This document shows, piece by piece, positions 1 to 7,360 of a DNA stretch of 14,585 nucleotides (position 1 is the first letter of the stretch; each line of letters starts with the position of its first letter). The stretch is from positions 36,914-51,498 of the forward strand of contig DHJO01000001.1 of assembly GCA_002404375.1 (NCBI GenBank), written 5' to 3'. A model generated the notes under the pieces. The model worked only from the letters and a program-made list of their open reading frames with translations. It was not told where the DNA came from and ran no database searches. This stretch comes from Gemmatimonadales bacterium UBA4718. Lineage in GTDB: Bacteria > Gemmatimonadota > Gemmatimonadetes > Gemmatimonadales > Gemmatimonadaceae. The position numbers and the translations under genes were made by a program.

Positions 1-25
1 CTTCCGCACGACGAGCGAGCGGAAG
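1..25. repeat. Inverted repeat upstream of the MerR-family gene
   Basis: A perfect 7-bp inverted repeat, CTTCCGC (1-7) and GCGGAAG (19-25), is separated by 11 nt and lies just before the candidate -10 element of the MerR gene. MerR proteins usually bind dyads in their target promoters, so this could be an autoregulatory operator. It could equally be the end of a terminator for a gene left of the window, since ACTTT follows the right arm. The left arm begins at base 1, so the repeat may extend beyond the window. Confidence 0.35.
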
Positions 26-32
26 ACTTTAA

Positions 33-47
33 TGTTATCCTATCCAC
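33..47 (+). promoter_or_regulatory. Extended -10 promoter element, probably leaderless start for the MerR gene
   Basis: TG at 33-34, one base, then TATCCT at 36-41 fits an extended -10 box. It is followed by exactly 6 nt and then the ATG at 48. Initiation about 7 nt after the -10 box would fall on or next to the A of the ATG. There is no Shine-Dalgarno sequence before the ATG, which agrees with a leaderless message. No good -35 hexamer is visible, as is common with extended -10 promoters. The assignment is inferred from spacing only. Confidence 0.4.
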
Positions 48-593
48 ATGGCTGAATCGCCTGTCGCTCTCCTCCGCGCCCACGCTAAACACGCTCCCTG
101 GAACGCCCGCGGACTTGCCGCACACGCAACAGCACTTGTAGACGCGGCCGGCGTAAGACCGACCAATGCCTCTGCGCGCGCCGCTCCAAGTGCCCGCGCA
201 GTTCGATTTTATGTGGCCAGTGGACTGCTCGACCGGCCCGAGGGAACAGGCACCGGCGCGACCTACGGATATCGGCATCTCCTTCAGTTGCTGTCCATCA
301 AAATTCGGCAGCGCGAGGGACAGAGCCTCGATACGATTCGCGGTGAGATGCGCGATGTCACGGGCGACGCGCTCGAGCGAAGGATCGCGCTGTCACTCGC
401 TCCCGCGCTCGGCTCCGGGGCCGATGAAGCCGTCGCTCACGACGACGACATTGCGCTGCGCTGGCACAGGCTTGCTGTCGCCGACGGCATAGAGCTGCAC
501 GTTCGCGAGGATTCGCCGGCAGCGCGCGAAGAGGCGGTGATCGCAATGCGTGAGGCGGTCCGCGCCGCTCTCGGCCGCGCGGACATTCGCTGA
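48..593 (+). CDS. MerR-family transcriptional regulator
   Basis: A 181-aa protein with a MerR-type winged helix-turn-helix at about residues 18-105. The recognisable stretches are RAVRFYVASGLL (50-61), a RPEGTGTGATYGYRHL wing (63-78) and GQSLDTIRGEM (91-101), which matches the usual G-S-L-D-E-I-R helix. MerR proteins bind dyads as dimers and distort promoter DNA. The protein has no cysteine, so a metal or redox thiol sensor is unlikely; residues 105-181 would form the dimerisation or effector region. An oddity is the Ala/Arg-rich insertion between AGV (34-36) and the RxVRFY helix, where most MerR proteins have only one or two residues. The ATG at 48 was chosen because it sits 6 nt after a -10 box. 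The gene converges on lhr with a 4-bp gap. The ligand and targets cannot be told from this sequence. Confidence 0.8.
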   Translation: MAESPVALLRAHAKHAPWNARGLAAHATALVDAAGVRPTNASARAAPSARAVRFYVASGLLDRPEGTGTGATYGYRHLLQLLSIKIRQREGQSLDTIRGEMRDVTGDALERRIALSLAPALGSGADEAVAHDDDIALRWHRLAVADGIELHVREDSPAAREEAVIAMREAVRAALGRADIR

Positions 594-597
594 AGCA

Positions 598-3500
598 CTA
601 CATCACGTAGCGCGCTGATCGCTCGCCGCGCAGATGGTCGAGTAGCGCTTTCTTTGCGGTCGTGGCTTCCTCGGACGATAGCCAGTCTGCGACAGTGAAA
701 CGACGCCCTCTCGCCTCCACCGCGATGGCAACCCGCCCGCCGCGCATTACCAGCAATGCCCCCGAGCCCCGTGGTCTCGACAATGGGTCACGATCGACGA
801 GCTCCAACGGCAGGTTGTAGACATTCGCGGGATCGCTCGCCGCCATCACCACAAAATTCACCGACGATTGATCCTCGCTCGCAATCGCGCGGAGCCACTC
901 GACAGCATCAGGCAAAGCGAACTGCGCTCCACCAAGTCCTTTTACGAAATAGCCGCGCCGTACTTCTCCGCGAAACTCGAGTCGCTTGAGCTCGCGGTAG
1001 ATTGCCCGCCACGTTACCGGAGGCCGCTCGCGACGCCACCAATCCCGTGAGACAATTCCATAGCGCGCGAGCCACTGACGCGCGATTCGTTCTGCTCTTT
1101 CTTCTTCCGGAAGGTCCGGACCGAGAGTTCCGCGCCTGCGTACGAGAGACCAACGCCCTGTCCAGCCCCCTGCCGCTGCACCCGGCCTATCCGGACGTCT
1201 CCACTTGGGAAGTCGGCGCAGGTTGGGACGCCGTTGAACTATTCTGCGATTGGGAGACGGTGTGTAATCGGCGGGGAGCCAGCTCGTCGGATCAGGACCG
1301 GTGCGCGGTGTCATCGGTTTCCAGCGACCGACTTCACGAAGAGCCTCCACCGTGTCGTTCGTAACCAACCCCCACGCTACCAGCTCTCGGATCGCTTCAC
1401 GAACGGCCAGCATCGTGAGCCCGGTTATGGCCTGTATGTCACCGATGAATGACGCGCCCTCCGCCGCGATTGTTGCTCGCACTTTCTCGGCGTTCTCACT
1501 GAGCACGGGCTGCTCCTGATCCGCCAACCAGATCGCCCCAGTGCCGCGCTCGAAGAAACGCACCCGGCCGAGTGGTATCGCGCCGGACTCGGGATCGTAA
1601 TTGCCCTCTCCCACCCAAACGGGCTCACCTGTCGCGCTGAACTGCGACAGCGCCTGAGGGTCGTATCCTTTTACTCTTGCACGCAGATAGTCGCGGTCCC
1701 AGGCACCCGGCGGGCGCGCTATACCATATAGTTGTCGGACTGCCGTGGCTGTGCCCGGCATTCCTTCGAGGCGATCGCGTTCGTCGAGATGCTGCCAGCG
1801 CTGCATGAAGGCTGAAAAATGCGGAAGCTCCACCGCTTCGATCTGCTTGCGAAGCGCGGCGAGTGCTCGCCTGCGTCCGATCTCGACCACTCGTCGCGAG
1901 CACCATTCGATGTCCTGTATCTCGCGACGGAATTTTCCGCGAATGAGCTTCCCCATCCTCTCCCACTCGGTGAGTCGAGACTCGATCCATTCAGATGGCC
2001 ATCCATAGCGGTCCTGAATCTCCTGCGCTGTCACCGGTCCGGATTGTGTCAGGAACCGCGCAAGGATCTCCCGCCGCGCGATTGACGCATTGATCGAAGG
2101 ATGGAGGAGCACATCGGGAATTACCGTCGCTGCATCCTGTTCGATCAGCTTCGCACCCTGACGCACGCGAGCCAGCTCCTCCGCGCTGAACGCCGAGACG
2201 TATCTCGGATAGGTCTCGGTAAGGATGAATCGCCATTCTCGCGCTCCGTCCGCTCCCAGTTGGATTGCGACTACGCGGCGGCCTGTAAGAAGCTCCGCGA
2301 AGGGATCTCCCCGTGCACCTTCGTCCGGAGTTGCCACGCGAGATCTGACTTCTTCCCCGGTCAGATCGCCCGCTCTGTCGACCAGGTGCGCGAGCTCGTC
2401 ATCTGTCCGTGCTCGCCTGCCGGCCGTTGTGCCTCGTCTTTCCGCGAGCGTCTGCTCGATCGCCTCCAGCGTGGTGTCATCGCTCCCCTCACCACCCATC
2501 ACTTCGTCGAGGAGAGCGCGATCGAGCGACAGGAGTGCGGCCCTCTGTTCCGCTCGTGGTGTGTCATCGCCGTAAAGCCAGTCCATTACGAATCCGAATT
2601 GCAGACTCGCCGCAAATGGGGACGGAACGTCGGTATTGACGTTGTGAATGCGGATATTTCCGGCGGCAATGTCAGCGAGCGTCGACTTGAGACCATCCAT
2701 GTCGAAAGCATCTTGCAATACTTCGCGGTAGGTCTCGACCAGAATTGGAAAGCTCGGGAACTGCCGCACCGTCTGCAGCAAATCGAGCGACTTCAATCGC
2801 TGCAGCCAAAGGGGCATTCTGCGCCGGGGATTCCCGCGCGGGAGCAACAGCGCCCTTGCCGCATTCATTCTGAATCGCGCACCAAAGAGCGACGTCGCTC
2901 CTACTTCTTCCAGAATAAGTCGCTCCGCTTCCGCACCGGAAAGGCCCAGCAGCGCCTGGATGGGCGTGGTCATTCCGAGATCGGGAAGACGCAGCATGAT
3001 TCCGTCGTCCGTCGTCTGTACCTGAAGATCAGTGTTGTTGATGGCCTCGCGCACGCGCTGGGCGAGAGCCATTCCCCACGGTGCGTTGATTCTCCCGCCG
3101 AACGCGGCGTGAATCACAATGCGCACCGCGCCGGTTTCATCTCTGAACTGCTCGACCACGATATTCTTGTCGTCGGGCACGATGCCTGTCGCTGCCCGCT
3201 GGGACGCGATGTATTTCACAATGGAGTTTGCCGTCGCGGCGTCACAGCCGTATCGGTCCGCGAGATCTTTTTCATCGGGCGCTTCCGCCAGCTCGCGACG
3301 AAGCGCGCCAACCCGGTGACTGAGCATCAGCGATCGCGCCATGTATTCCCCGTGCCAGAACGGCATCCGCGCGGGCGTCCCTGGTGCCGGTGTTACGACG
3401 ACGCGGTCGTGTTCGATCGCCGCGATCCTCCAGGTAGAGGAGCCGAGCTGAAATACATCTCCCATCCTGGATTCGTGCACGAATTCTTCGTCCAGCTCGC

Positions 3501-5067
3501 CGAGAAGTGTTCGGTCGGGCAGGTTGACCGTGTACAACCCGCGATCGGGAATAGTCCCGCCCGAGATGACAGCCGTCATGCGCGCCGCGCGGGAGCCGGT
3601 CAGCCTGTCGTTCACACGATCCCACGTAATCCTCGGCTCGAGCTCCGCCGCGATATCGGAGGGATATTTCCCAGACAGCATCGCCAGCACTTCGTCGAAC
3701 GCGCTCCGCGTGAGCTGGTGGTACGGATACGATCGATGGACCAGCCTGAACAGGTCTTCGCTCCGCCAATCGTCGACCGATACTGCCGCGACGATCACTT
3801 GCGCCAGTACATCGAGCGCGTTCTGAACTACATGGGTGGGCTCTACCTCCCCTGCCCGCATCGCCGCGACGATTGCGGCAATCTCCACCGCATCGTCGCG
3901 GAATGTCGGCACCAGGATTCCGCGGCTCGGTACTCCCAGCGTATGCCCGGCGCGCCCAATTCGTTGGAGCGCCGACGCGACACGCTTCGGCGACTGGAGC
4001 TGGATCACAAGATCTACCGAACCAATGTCAATTCCCAGCTCGAGGGAGCTCGTAGTAATGAGTGCGCGGAGCGAGCCGGCCTTGAGGCGTTCCTCGAGGG
4101 CAAAACGCCGCTCCCTCGCCAGGGATCCGTGATAAGGGAGAGCAATCTCCTCTTCCGCGAGCGTATTGACCCGTGCCGCGATCTTCTCCGCCTGTGCCCT
4201 GTTATTGACGAACACCAGTGTGGTACTGGATTCTCGAATGTGACGCAGCACGAGCGGTGCAACCGCCGGCCAGATGCTCCCTCCAACATTTCCGAGATCG
4301 GCGACGGGCGATTCGACCGAGATCAACATCTCCTTCGTCATTCCGCAATCGACTATCGTGACCGGCCGGAACCGGGGTACGCCGCCTGCGTGGTCCTCGC
4401 AGCCGCCCAGAAATCGCGCGACTTCCTCGAGCGGCCTCTGCGTGGCGGAAAGACCGATTCTCTGTGGCGAGGTCTCGACCAGCGCTTCGAGCCTCTCAAG
4501 CGTGAGAGCCAGATGCGACCCTCGCTTCGTTCCCGCAATCGCATGTATCTCGTCGACGATCACCGCGCGCGTCCTGCTGAACATCCCACGCCCCTTGAGC
4601 GTCGTCAGCATGATGTTCAGCGATTCGGGCGTCGTGATCAGGATATGAGGAGACTTGCGGAGCATTCGTGCCCGCGCTGAGGCCGGTGTGTCGCCAGTCC
4701 GCACGGCGACTCGTATTTCCGGGAATTCCTGTCCGGCAGCTGCGAACCGGCTTCGCAGGTCCGCGAGAGGACGATCCAGATTCCTTTGAATGTCGTTGTT
4801 GAGGGCCTTGAGGGGCGAGATGTAGAGAAGGTGCACCGCATTCGGGAGTGGTTCTTCGAGCCCGCGCACGATCAGCTCATTCAGCTCCCACAGAAAGGCC
4901 GCCAGCGTTTTTCCGGTACCGGTGGGAGCGAGAATCAGCGTATGCGATCCAGTTGCGATCGCCGGCCATCCCGACCGCTGCGGATCGCTCGGCTCGCCGA
5001 ATGTCTCCTCGAACCACTGTTCTACCAGAGGATGAAATCGCGCTAACATGGAAGCAGCACCAGTCAC
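598..5067 (-). CDS. lhr: Lhr-family ATP-dependent DNA helicase (full-length)
   Basis: A 1489-aa superfamily 2 helicase of the large-helicase-related type, close in length to the long bacterial Lhr proteins (about 1500 aa). Visible motifs are DPQRSGWPAI (28-37, Q-motif-like), Walker A APTGTGKT (47-54), DEIH (172-175), SAT (207-209), YHG (312-314), TTSSLELGIDIG (338-349) and QRIGRAGH (368-375). The DEAD/H-associated winged-helix region follows to roughly residue 860. The long C-terminal part, ending in a GEVRRGYFVKGLGGAQFALP segment (starts near 1393), is typical of full-length Lhr. In studied relatives Lhr is an ssDNA-dependent ATPase that translocates 3' to 5' and acts in DNA repair. The frame opens with GTG at 5067; ATG at 5049 (seventh codon, MLARFHPL) is equally plausible, and neither has a Shine-Dalgarno sequence. 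The gene starts 24 bp after the PLD gene on the same strand, so co-transcription and perhaps translational coupling are likely. Confidence 0.95.
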   Translation of the reverse strand: MTGAASMLARFHPLVEQWFEETFGEPSDPQRSGWPAIATGSHTLILAPTGTGKTLAAFLWELNELIVRGLEEPLPNAVHLLYISPLKALNNDIQRNLDRPLADLRSRFAAAGQEFPEIRVAVRTGDTPASARARMLRKSPHILITTPESLNIMLTTLKGRGMFSRTRAVIVDEIHAIAGTKRGSHLALTLERLEALVETSPQRIGLSATQRPLEEVARFLGGCEDHAGGVPRFRPVTIVDCGMTKEMLISVESPVADLGNVGGSIWPAVAPLVLRHIRESSTTLVFVNNRAQAEKIAARVNTLAEEEIALPYHGSLARERRFALEERLKAGSLRALITTSSLELGIDIGSVDLVIQLQSPKRVASALQRIGRAGHTLGVPSRGILVPTFRDDAVEIAAIVAAMRAGEVEPTHVVQNALDVLAQVIVAAVSVDDWRSEDLFRLVHRSYPYHQLTRSAFDEVLAMLSGKYPSDIAAELEPRITWDRVNDRLTGSRAARMTAVISGGTIPDRGLYTVNLPDRTLLGELDEEFVHESRMGDVFQLGSSTWRIAAIEHDRVVVTPAPGTPARMPFWHGEYMARSLMLSHRVGALRRELAEAPDEKDLADRYGCDAATANSIVKYIASQRAATGIVPDDKNIVVEQFRDETGAVRIVIHAAFGGRINAPWGMALAQRVREAINNTDLQVQTTDDGIMLRLPDLGMTTPIQALLGLSGAEAERLILEEVGATSLFGARFRMNAARALLLPRGNPRRRMPLWLQRLKSLDLLQTVRQFPSFPILVETYREVLQDAFDMDGLKSTLADIAAGNIRIHNVNTDVPSPFAASLQFGFVMDWLYGDDTPRAEQRAALLSLDRALLDEVMGGEGSDDTTLEAIEQTLAERRGTTAGRRARTDDELAHLVDRAGDLTGEEVRSRVATPDEGARGDPFAELLTGRRVVAIQLGADGAREWRFILTETYPRYVSAFSAEELARVRQGAKLIEQDAATVIPDVLLHPSINASIARREILARFLTQSGPVTAQEIQDRYGWPSEWIESRLTEWERMGKLIRGKFRREIQDIEWCSRRVVEIGRRRALAALRKQIEAVELPHFSAFMQRWQHLDERDRLEGMPGTATAVRQLYGIARPPGAWDRDYLRARVKGYDPQALSQFSATGEPVWVGEGNYDPESGAIPLGRVRFFERGTGAIWLADQEQPVLSENAEKVRATIAAEGASFIGDIQAITGLTMLAVREAIRELVAWGLVTNDTVEALREVGRWKPMTPRTGPDPTSWLPADYTPSPNRRIVQRRPNLRRLPKWRRPDRPGAAAGGWTGRWSLVRRRGTLGPDLPEEERAERIARQWLARYGIVSRDWWRRERPPVTWRAIYRELKRLEFRGEVRRGYFVKGLGGAQFALPDAVEWLRAIASEDQSSVNFVVMAASDPANVYNLPLELVDRDPLSRPRGSGALLVMRGGRVAIAVEARGRRFTVADWLSSEEATTAKKALLDHLRGERSARYVM

Positions 5068-5091
5068 ATCGCGGGCCAGAGGGAGAAACTA

Positions 5092-6390
5092 CTAGAGCAC
5101 GCGTCGCAGCTTCTGCGCGCACCACTCCAGGACCTTGTTCGACAACGGACGCTTGCGAAACTCCTCGAGCTTCATCTCCTGGGACGACTTGATGTCATCC
5201 ATGAAGATCGAGTTCATCTGCGCTCCCACCACCGGATCGAGAGCAACCAGCAGCGATTCGTCGTTGAACGAAAGCGATCGATTGTCGAAGTTCATCGAGC
5301 CGACATAGGACCAGATGCCGTCGACCACCATGCTCTTGGCGTGTATCATCGTCGGTTGATACTCGTAGATCTTCACGCCTCCTTCCAGCAGCTTCTCGTA
5401 ATACGTTCTTCCCGCGTACCACGTCGTCTTGACGTCTGTTTTATTGCTCACCGTCAGGACGCGTACATCGACACCCCTTCGCTGCGCGGCGAGCAGTAGC
5501 TGCATGAAACTCTCTCCCGGCACGAAATAAGAGTTGCTGATATAGAGGGACTTTCGCGCGCCGGCGATCGAGAGCGCGAGAAAGCGCTCCGCTGGTGTGC
5601 TGCCCATGCTGGGGACGCTGTGCATCAAGCCAGCCTTCATGTTGCCGACTTCAGCAAATGAGCTTTTCGGGAAGAACATGTCCCCGGTCAACAGCTCTCC
5701 GGTTGCCTCAGCCCAGCCCGCAGCGAAAGTGGCCTGAAGCGCGGCGACGGTCGGGCCTTCGAATCGAACGTTCGTCTCCCGCCACTGGTCTTCGTGGTGC
5801 CCATCGCCCAACCAGTAGTCGGCCAAACCGAACCCACCGGTATATCCGATTCGGCCATCGACCACGACCACGCGTACGTGTGACCGCTGCGCGGCTTTCT
5901 GCAGACTGTACCATCGAAGGGGTCTGAGCCACACTACCTCGACGCCCGCTGCCTTGACCCGCTGCAGCCAATCCCGCTTGAGCGGTTGCGAGCCAAACGC
6001 GTCGAGCAGCAACAGCACACGCACCTTGTGGCGCGCTCTGTCGATCAGATACTTCGCCATGGTGTCCGCAACTGCGCCCGGCTGCGAGTAATACATCTGT
6101 ACCGTGATGGTGCGCTGGGCGGATTCGAGGTCTTTCCACAGCCGTGGGTAGGTGCCGTCCCCGTTCAGCAGAACCTCGACTTTGTTGCCGGGATCGATGT
6201 GCGTCCCGGTGAAGAGTTCGATGCTGCGCGAAAACAGCGAGTCTGCGATCGCCGGAGGACCGTCCTTGTCCCCCTCTGCAATCACATTGCGCACCGGCGT
6301 GTCGTGGGTGACGGAAAGGATGCCGATCAGTGCCAACACCAGAGCAAACAACAACAGCGCGCCGATTGCGATGTACTTGATCAGTGACAT
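5092..6390 (-). CDS. Membrane-anchored phospholipase D / cardiolipin synthase-like protein
   Basis: A 432-aa protein with one N-terminal hydrophobic segment (about residues 5-27) followed by two PLD phosphodiesterase repeats. The second HKD motif is canonical: H350-A-K352, D357, then GSMNFDNRS (364-372). The first reads H171-V-R173, D178, so the usual lysine is arginine, followed by GYTGGFGLADYW (182-193). Paired HKD motifs make the active site of PLD enzymes; cardiolipin synthases of this family condense two phosphatidylglycerols at the inner membrane. A membrane-anchored phosphodiesterase or nuclease of the same fold cannot be excluded. The ATG at 6390 has a GAGAG Shine-Dalgarno-like stretch just upstream, and starting here keeps the membrane segment whole. 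It is the first gene of an apparent unit with lhr and is divergent from the RepA-like gene. Confidence 0.82.
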   Translation of the reverse strand: MSLIKYIAIGALLLFALVLALIGILSVTHDTPVRNVIAEGDKDGPPAIADSLFSRSIELFTGTHIDPGNKVEVLLNGDGTYPRLWKDLESAQRTITVQMYYSQPGAVADTMAKYLIDRARHKVRVLLLLDAFGSQPLKRDWLQRVKAAGVEVVWLRPLRWYSLQKAAQRSHVRVVVVDGRIGYTGGFGLADYWLGDGHHEDQWRETNVRFEGPTVAALQATFAAGWAEATGELLTGDMFFPKSSFAEVGNMKAGLMHSVPSMGSTPAERFLALSIAGARKSLYISNSYFVPGESFMQLLLAAQRRGVDVRVLTVSNKTDVKTTWYAGRTYYEKLLEGGVKIYEYQPTMIHAKSMVVDGIWSYVGSMNFDNRSLSFNDESLLVALDPVVGAQMNSIFMDDIKSSQEMKLEEFRKRPLSNKVLEWCAQKLRRVL

Positions 6391-6395
6391 ATTCT
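6366..6395 (+). promoter_or_regulatory. Candidate promoter of the RepA-like gene, leaderless spacing
   Basis: TTGCGA (6366-6371) and TATTCT (6390-6395) are separated by 18 bp. Each matches four of six positions of the usual sigma-70 boxes. Six nt follow the -10 box before the ATG at 6402, the same spacing as for the MerR gene at 48. The promoter would lie inside the first codons of the divergent PLD gene, as it must because only 11 bp separate the two ATG codons. The call is an inference from spacing and partial matches. Confidence 0.35.
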
Positions 6396-6401
6396 CTCTG
6401 C

Positions 6402-7253
6402 ATGACTTACGTGGCCCGTCGGCGAATCGCGACGCGTGCTATCGTCCTCGATCGGTCGCTCGAATCGCTTCCCATCTTCCGGCTGAGCGACTCCGCCGAG
6501 GACTCGGCAATCTCCTTCTCCCCTGAGAGCGGCGGGCGCTGGCGCGTTCTGCCCAGTCCGGGCGACCGCTTGCCCGGCACCTTCGATCAGGATGTCTACA
6601 TCGAGCTCCTGCACCGCTACCACGAAGCAGGATCCCCCGATGATGGGGTGGTCAGCTTTACCCTCCACGCCTTCCTGCGTTCGATCGGGCGACGTGTTGA
6701 TGGCCGAACGTACGAACAGCTCCGGTCCGCCCTCACCAGGCTCGAGCGAACCATTCTCGAGTCCAGCGGGGTGTACGTTGCAGCAAGCGAAGGACAGCCG
6801 CTAGAAGGACGCTTCACCATACTTTCTTCTGTCTCCATCGCGCGGCGCAGGCTGGCCGAGCGCGAACAATTCACCTTGTTTCCCGTCCTGACGGCATCAG
6901 AGCCCGGCGACGCACACGTCACGATCGGACCGCTTATCCGCTCGAACATTGCTGCCGGTCACACCGTCACGCTTTCCGCCATTCACTACCTCTCGCTCAC
7001 CAATCCAGTCGCGCGCAGGCTCTACAGACTTCTCGAAGTCGCCCGCGAGGAAGGAATGGTGACCTGGAGAGTGCCACTCGCTTCGCTCGCCGAGCAGTTG
7101 CCGCTTACTCAGCGGTATCCCTCACACTTGCAACGAGTGCTCCAGCCCGCCCATGAGATGCTCCTCGCGGCTGGATTGCTGCGCGACGCGACCTTCCGGC
7201 AGCTGAACCGCGACTGGCTAGTCGATTACGTGCTCGCCTCGAGAGCCGCCTGA
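6402..7253 (+). CDS. Replication initiator protein A-like protein (RepA/RPA family)
   Basis: A 283-aa protein from ATG 6402. It resembles plasmid replication initiator protein A (Pfam RPA) in order and wording: LPGTFDQDVYIELLHRY, then VSFTLHAFLRSIGRRVDGRTY, then YEQLRSALTRLERT, later HYLSLTNPVARRLYRLLEVAR and a winged-helix-like WRVPLASLAEQLPL region. Such proteins bind origin repeats in alpha-proteobacterial-type plasmids; homologues also occur on chromosomes, where their role is unknown to me. No iterons, parAB genes or AT-rich origin were seen nearby, so initiator activity here is unproven. It could equally be a chromosomal DNA-binding protein or a regulator of its own divergent region. 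GTG at 6384 would add six residues but overlaps the PLD start; ATG 6402 fits the -10 spacing better. There is no Shine-Dalgarno sequence. Confidence 0.75.
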   Translation: MTYVARRRIATRAIVLDRSLESLPIFRLSDSAEDSAISFSPESGGRWRVLPSPGDRLPGTFDQDVYIELLHRYHEAGSPDDGVVSFTLHAFLRSIGRRVDGRTYEQLRSALTRLERTILESSGVYVAASEGQPLEGRFTILSSVSIARRRLAEREQFTLFPVLTASEPGDAHVTIGPLIRSNIAAGHTVTLSAIHYLSLTNPVARRLYRLLEVAREEGMVTWRVPLASLAEQLPLTQRYPSHLQRVLQPAHEMLLAAGLLRDATFRQLNRDWLVDYVLASRAA

Positions 7254-7294
7254 CTAGTCACGATGTGTCCGTTGGTGTCTTTTGTGCGTCATTC

Positions 7295-7325
7295 TTGGAA
7301 CACTGCCTCCTCGCGGGCGTATCTT
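7295..7325 (+). promoter_or_regulatory. Weak candidate promoter of the S41 protease gene
   Basis: The 107-bp gap between the RepA-like gene and the protease contains TTGGAA (7295-7300) and TATCTT (7320-7325) with 19 bp between, a slightly long spacer. This would give a leader of about 28 nt. A second possibility is TACATA (7349-7354), which sits 6 nt before the ATG and would give a leaderless message. No Shine-Dalgarno sequence precedes the ATG at 7361. No terminator is visible after the RepA-like gene, so read-through is also possible. Confidence 0.25.
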
Positions 7326-7360
7326 ATTAGGTTAACGCCCTCCTCAATTACATAGCCCGT

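Noticed and set aside
2101..4680. An 859-codon open frame on the plus strand opposite lhr
   Set aside because: It lies wholly antisense to the well-supported helicase. Its translation is rich in Arg, His and Ser with no recognisable domain, and such mirror frames are common in GC-rich genes.
598..6390. A DISARM-like or other defence system, because a helicase and a PLD protein are adjacent
   Set aside because: No DUF1998 protein or DNA methyltransferase is present, the helicase is clearly Lhr, and the PLD protein has an N-terminal membrane anchor like cardiolipin synthases.
7254..7360. Iterons or a replication origin next to the RepA-like gene
   Set aside because: Only short, irregular GTGTC-like repeats are seen at 7264-7290, with no regular spacing and no AT-rich segment.
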